Shown in pieces: positions 59,363-64,000 of a stretch of 64,000 bases of DNA. The DNA is from Paulinella micropora (Eukaryota > Cercozoa > Imbricatea > Euglyphida), in assembly GCA_009731375.1 (NCBI GenBank), contig BJOX01000098.1, forward strand, positions 424,000 through 487,999, in the 5' to 3' direction. The notes under the pieces are model-generated. The model was not told the origin of the DNA. It did not search any database and saw only the letters and a program-made list of their open reading frames with translations. The translations under genes and the position numbers were made by a program. The first letter of the stretch is position 1, and every line of letters starts with the position of its first letter.

Positions 59363-59407
59363 AGAGATGGATAGATAGATAGGTAGATAGGTAGGTAGGT
59401 AGGTAGG

Positions 59408-59442
<35 letters not shown>

Positions 59443-59656
59443 TAGATAGATAGTAGATAGATAGATATAGATATAGATATAGATATAGATACAGATATAG
59501 ATATAGATATATATATAGATATAGATATAGATACTGATAAAAAGATATTGCAATTGATATATGTAGACAGATAGACAGATAGACAGATAGACAGATGGAT
59601 AGATAGATAGATAGATAGATAGATAGAAGATAGATGGATAGATAGATGGATGGATG

Positions 59657-59718
<62 letters not shown>

Positions 59719-59748
59719 CGGACTTGGCTAGGGTCAAAGTGCGGGCAT

Positions 59749-59795
<47 letters not shown>

Positions 59796-59845
59796 GTAGG
59801 TAGATAGGTATAAATATATAGATAGATAGATAGATACATAGATAC

Positions 59846-59903
<58 letters not shown>

Positions 59904-59932
59904 GGATGGATGGATGGATGGATGGATGGATG

Positions 59933-60019
<87 letters not shown>

Positions 60020-60025
60020 GAGATA
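59363..60025. repeat. (GATA)n tetranucleotide array, over 600 bp
   Basis: Long GATA run with GGTA, GATG and ATATAG variants and a 35-bp unique interruption at 59,718-59,752 (GACGGACTTGGCTAGGGTCA). A related interruption appears near 60,620 beside another GATA tract (60,580-60,620). Confidence 0.95.
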
Positions 60026-60579
60026 TCGACTAATGTCAGAAAAAAGGAGCTTCTGATTTCGTCAACCAAGGAAGTCTGTGGGTAAAGTATTAACCCGATG
60101 CCCATCTAACCCGTGATGTTTGCACGGAAGGGACTGATACAGGCGATACCAAACCTCCTAGTACCAGGCGGGGCCAGGGCTCGTTCCATAAGCGCCCCTT
60201 GCAGAACGAGCTCCCACCTCCATTACAGAGGACCCAGTAAGCAGATGGAGTTTCGAGACTGTTCGACAGTCTAGTATAAACCGACAGAGCACTGTGGGTT
60301 TTATTCCGGGCTCAACAAGCGAGAAAGGGCACCCTGAGGGAACAGGATTGTGCTTCCCGTCGCTATTTCGGCATGTGACTCATAGGCGTATGGCTAGGCA
60401 CACATAAGGCACCCCACCACGGGCCCAGCACACCCACACCATCCCCTAATTCTCTGTCTGTCGACAGATGGCACCCATTTCAAAAAAACCAAGCCCAAGG
60501 GAGGGTCAGTGACACCTCAAGTGGCCTTGGTTCGCTCCGTGGAGTAAGTGATGAGATCAACAGATGAGATATCGATTAA
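60026..60579. other. Unique GC-moderate sequence, no gene seen
   Basis: Contains blocks such as CTAGTACCAGGCGGGGCCAG and GGCACCCATTTC that could belong to a decayed dispersed element. No motif recognised. Confidence 0.35.
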
Positions 60580-60581
60580 TG

Positions 60582-60622
<41 letters not shown>

Positions 60623-60734
60623 CGACCTGCATAAGGTGAAAGTGCGGGGCCAAATCCAGCCGTTTCGTTCATTATGCCACGACCATAACCATAGCCAGTC
60701 GGGACGTCAGAAGCAGCCAAATGAGAAACATAGG

Positions 60735-61012
60735 GCTAGATACATAAATACATGCTTACATACATGCGTACGTACGTCCACGTGCGTACGTACATCATAC
60801 ATACATACATACATACATACATAAATACATAAATACACACATACATGCATACATGCATACATACATACATACATGCATGCATACATTCATACATACACAT
60901 ACATACATATACATACATAGTAATACATACATACATACATACATACATAGATACATATATATACATATGTATATATATATATACATACATACGTACATAC
61001 ATACATACATCA
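60735..61012. repeat. (TACA)n tetranucleotide repeat
   Basis: TACATACATA with CGTACG and TGCATA variants. Repeat-derived open frames only. Confidence 0.95.
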
Positions 61013-61075
61013 AATATGATATGCCTACTTCAGGTTGTTCTGGCAGGAGCGGGCTGTATGTATGTATCTATGTGT

Positions 61076-61095
61076 GAGTGCGTGTGTGTGTGTGC

Positions 61096-61145
<50 letters not shown>

Positions 61146-61150
61146 GAGAG

Positions 61151-61225
<75 letters not shown>

Positions 61226-61266
61226 AGAGAGAGAGAGAGAGACAGAGAGAGAGAGACAGAGAGAGA
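61076..61266. repeat. (GT)n then (GA)n microsatellite
   Basis: GTGT run to 61,111, then GAGA to 61,266. Confidence 0.95.
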
Positions 61267-61394
61267 TGGGCATAATATATCAATCAATCTGTCTATCTAT
61301 CAATCTATCTGTCTGTTGTGGCTGTGGGCAGAGGGATAGAATATCCATCAATCTGTCTATCTATCCATCTATCCAGCTGCTGTGTGTGGGAGAG

Positions 61395-61872
61395 GATGCA
61401 CGCAAGAGGAGGAGGAGGAGGAAAAGGAGAAGAAGAATCAGGAGAAAGAGAAGAAGAATGAGAAGGAAGATGAGGAAAAGGAGGATGGTGAGGAAGGAGG
61501 AGGAGAAGGAGGAGGAGGTGGAGGAGGGTAAAGAAGAAGGAGAAGGAGGAGAAGGAGGAGAAGGAGGAGAAGAGAAGGAGAAGAAGGAGAAGGAGAAGGA
61601 GAAGAAGGAGAAGGAGAAGGAGAAGAAGGAAAAGGAGGAAAAGGAGAAGGAGGAGAAGGAGGAGAAGGAGGAGAAGGGGAGAAGGAGGAGAAGGAGAAGG
61701 AGAAGGAGGAGAAGGAGAAGGAGGAGAAGGAGAAGAGGAAGGAGGAGAAGGAGAAGAGGAAGGAGGAGAAGGAGAAGAGGAAAAAGAGCAGAAGGAGAGG
61801 AAGGAGACGAAGGAGGAGGAGGATGAGGAGGATGAGGAAAAGGAGGAGAAGATGGGGAGGAGGAGGAGGAGG
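61395..61872. repeat. (GGA/GAA)n purine repeat, about 480 bp
   Basis: Near-continuous AGGAGAAGG units. The large Arg/Lys/Glu frame is a repeat product. Confidence 0.95.
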
Positions 61873-61919
61873 AGGAACCTGTTGTGGACTTTTCTTCAAA
61901 GCCGGAGTGTGATCCTGGA

Positions 61920-62275
61920 TGCATACATGCATACATACATACATACATACATACATACATACGTACATACATATACACATAGACGCACACACACACATAT
62001 ACACACAAACACGGGCACCATGCTTGCATACATATTACTAACATACAAGGATATATAACATATATAACATACTTAAACATGCATAACATACATGGCATGC
62101 ATAACATACATAACACACATAGCATACTAGCATAGCATACATAAAATACATAACATACATCGCATACTTAATATAAACAGCAGAAATAACACACTCGCAC
62201 ACAAACACACACACGCACACACACACACACACACCACACCACACCAAACACGCCACACACACACGTACATACATA
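61920..62275. repeat. (TACA)n, (ACAT)n and (CA)n repeats
   Basis: CATACATA to 61,970, CACA mixes near 61,985-62,010, irregular ATAACATACAT to 62,165 and a CA run 62,205-62,235. Confidence 0.9.
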
Positions 62276-62284
62276 CATTGTGAT

Positions 62285-62345
62285 TACCCCGGGCAGGTCA
62301 TCACCTTGGAAGAAGCGTCTCTTGCCAGGCGTGCATACATCTACA

Positions 62346-62375
<30 letters not shown>
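62285..62375 (-). repeat. Dispersed repeat plus (AAT)n, copy 1
   Basis: GGCAGGTCATCACC with AAGCGTCTCTTGCCAGG and CATACATCTACA resembles 63,398-63,465 (GGACAGGTCACATCACC, GAGTCTCTGTCCAGG, CATATCTACA). An AAT run follows. Confidence 0.5.
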
Positions 62376-62378
<3 letters not shown>

Positions 62379-62782
62379 ATATCTGAGGCGTACTGATGCA
62401 GCTAATGGCATATCCTCAACGGACATAAGCCTCCAATACCCTTGTTCGAGGTCCTCCACCCCCCCGTGTCAGTCTCTCGCCTGATGATCGGGGCCACCGA
62501 TGGAGCTCCTGAGGGCAAGACTGCACTAAGCCGAGGTTATTCCGCAGTCCCAGCAACCTCTTGCAAGACGTCACCGAATGTGCAAGTGCATACACCAAGC
62601 GCGGTTGCTAGAGCTGCCTCGAAACCCCACCCATAACAATCTGGTGTCTGCTGGGTCCTGGGCTATCAACCAGCATATGCGGAGTTTAAGATCTTTTACG
62701 CGCGCAACGACCCTCCTCCTCAGCATCTACCACCAAAGGGTTATGAGTTGGCGTCACAGTTTAACGCCTTGAGGCCATTGGG

Positions 62783-62786
<4 letters not shown>
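62376..62786. other. Unique sequence, no gene seen
   Basis: GC-moderate DNA without recognisable coding or element structure. Confidence 0.35.
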
Positions 62787-62855
<69 letters not shown>

Positions 62856-63096
62856 GTGCTTCTCTGTCGACGGCGGATGCAAATCTGCACATGTGCCTCC
62901 ATCGTCTCACCCGCGAGGGGAGTACGAAGATTTGACCGATAGCTCTACTGACACCCCCGCAGGGCAGCTCCAAGCCTTCCAGACAGACCAATACCTTCAA
63001 AGAAAACCTACTTTGAAAATACTGGCACCGACGGGAATCGAACTGGCGACAGGTCCCAGATGGTATTAAACTTGACCACTGGGCTATCGCGGTGCC
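62787..63096 (-). mobile_element. tRNA-derived SINE, copy 2 (full length, (TTA)n tail)
   Basis: Read on the minus strand, a 73-nt tRNA-like head (63,096 to 63,024) starts GGCACCG and ends CGGTGCC, a perfect 7-bp acceptor stem. An A box (TAGCCCAGTGGT) and B box (GTTCGATTCCC) are spaced as in tRNAs; the T and anticodon stems are degenerate. The body shares GCGGGGGTGTCA, TTCGTACTCCCCT and GAGACGATGGAGGC with the copy at 56.3 kb and ends in CGACAGAGAAGCAC and a (TTA)n tail to 62,787. The short length, Pol III boxes and simple tail identify a SINE. Confidence 0.8.
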
Positions 63097-63098
63097 AC

Positions 63099-63177
<79 letters not shown>

Positions 63178-63225
63178 GTAATAGTAATAGTAGTAGTAAT
63201 AGTAGTAGTAATAGTAGTAGTAGTA

Positions 63226-63286
<61 letters not shown>

Positions 63287-63330
63287 TAATAATAATAATA
63301 GTGCTTTTTTGTCGATGGTGGATGCATAGA
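63097..63330 (-). mobile_element. Third SINE 3' end with long (TTA)n tail
   Basis: A (TAA)n run of about 200 bp (63,098-63,300, with TAG variants) is followed by GTGCTTTTTTGTCGATGGTGGATGCA. The latter is the reverse complement of the SINE 3' end. Copy 2 appears to have inserted beside or into this tail. Confidence 0.65.
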
Positions 63331-63397
63331 ACAAGTGGATACAGATACATAGTACACAATATTATGTCTGCATAGACTACATAGTATCACACAATTA

Positions 63398-63470
63398 TAG
63401 TTATTCGGACAGGTCACATCACCCTCAAAAAAGAGTCTCTGTCCAGGGGTACATATCTACATAGAATAAC
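63398..63470. repeat. Dispersed repeat, copy 2
   Basis: Partner of 62,285-62,345; see there. Confidence 0.5.
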
Positions 63471-63529
63471 AAATATATATTGTGCCTAATTTAATGAAGT
63501 ATGTACATAAAACAATGGATATGGCTACA

Positions 63530-64000
63530 TATAGTAAGTAAGTAAGTAAGTAAGTAAGGTGAGTGACTAAGGTAATTGACCAATAAGTAAGTAAGTAAGT
63601 AAGTAAGCAAGTAAGTAAGTAAGTAAATAAATAAGTGTACCATCTGGTTTTGCATCGAGCATATCTAGTTGCTCCTGGAAGTCACTCGGGAAGCCTGTAT
63701 GTATGTATGTATGTACGTATGTATGTATGTATGTATGTATGTATGTATGTATGTATGTTATGTATGTACGTACGTACCTATGTATGTATGTATGTATGTA
63801 TGTATGTATGTATGTTTGATCGACGACGGCATGTCGAGATATTGCAGAACATATACATACATACAGATACATACATACATACAACATACATACCATAATA
63901 TGTTCTACCTCTAAACAATGATGGAGTGTCCAGTGGGGTTAGATACATACATTACATAGTATTACATTTCATACATTACAAACATTACATACATTACATA
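63530..64000. repeat. (GTAA)n, (GTAT)n and (TACA)n repeats to the window end
   Basis: AAGTAAGTA at 63,533-63,632, GTATGTAT at 63,697-63,813, and CATACATA/ATTACATA from 63,850 to 64,000. Unique spacers are under 100 bp. No gene. Confidence 0.9.

Noticed and set aside
58276-61826. Large Arg/Lys/Glu proteins
   Set aside because: Translations of GAA/GGA repeats with no unique sequence.
63024-63096. Functional tRNA gene
   Set aside because: The acceptor stem is perfect but the T and anticodon stems are poor, and the unit is fused to a SINE body present elsewhere.
56415-63359. Poly-Asn, poly-Tyr and poly-Leu proteins
   Set aside because: Translations of (TTA)n SINE tails.

Overview
The window is a eukaryotic draft-assembly scaffold made of two unlike parts. 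Positions 1 to about 39.2 kb are GC-rich, gene-dense and almost entirely viral. The rest is host-type DNA with spliced exons, SINE-like elements, a reverse-transcriptase remnant and very long microsatellites. I cannot name the host. GT-AG introns, FG-GAP exons and tRNA-derived SINEs only say it is a eukaryote.

The viral part looks like a double-jelly-roll virus of the Polinton-like / small nucleocytovirus type. It has a major capsid protein (26.4-28.2 kb), a minor capsid (penton-like) protein split in two (30.26-30.41 and 36.08-36.76 kb), an A32/FtsK-type packaging ATPase (18.9-20.2 kb), VLTF2-like and VLTF3-like late transcription factors (13.9-15.3 kb), a sliding clamp, a family A (TVpol-like) polymerase palm joined to an origin-binding-type SF2 helicase (5.4-9.3 kb), a RuvC-like resolvase, a YABBY/HMG-like protein with a 57-bp intron, both ribonucleotide reductase subunits (the large one twice), an F-box/zinc protein, and large modular fibres with discoidin-like, YadA-head-like and C1q-like parts. 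A tyrosine-recombinase-like gene at 15.35-17.67 kb has a C-terminus resembling telomere resolvases. Positions 1-951 are a large imperfect palindrome built from repeats. Together they suggest a linear genome with hairpin telomeres.

Most long viral genes carry frameshifts or in-frame stops. This fits a decaying endogenous virus, uncorrected assembly errors, or both. Short N gaps with duplicated flanks and non-triplet tandem duplications show that the assembly is imperfect. Intact genes are mainly short structural ones between 20.3 and 26.4 kb and 28.3 and 29.7 kb.

Two features stand out. A 6.3-kb segment (about 30,409-36,750) is inverted so that it cuts both the minor capsid gene and a fibre gene at a shared 14-15-bp inverted repeat. 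A second inverted segment (31,638-32,015) lies inside a fibre module. These could be an invertible fibre cassette or assembly errors.

The boundary to host DNA lies near 39.2-39.5 kb, marked by a tRNA-like SINE remnant. It is followed by a hairpin repeat array (39.7-40.9 kb), a minisatellite, microsatellites (41.5-44.4 kb), a five-exon FG-GAP gene (44.86-47.70 kb), a GC-rich island with a leucine-rich-repeat gene cut by a foldback element (47.7-49.4 kb), a reverse-transcriptase remnant (54.1-55.2 kb) between two long direct repeats, SINE copies with (TTA)n tails (56.3, 62.8 and 63.3 kb), and near-continuous simple repeats from 58 kb to the end.
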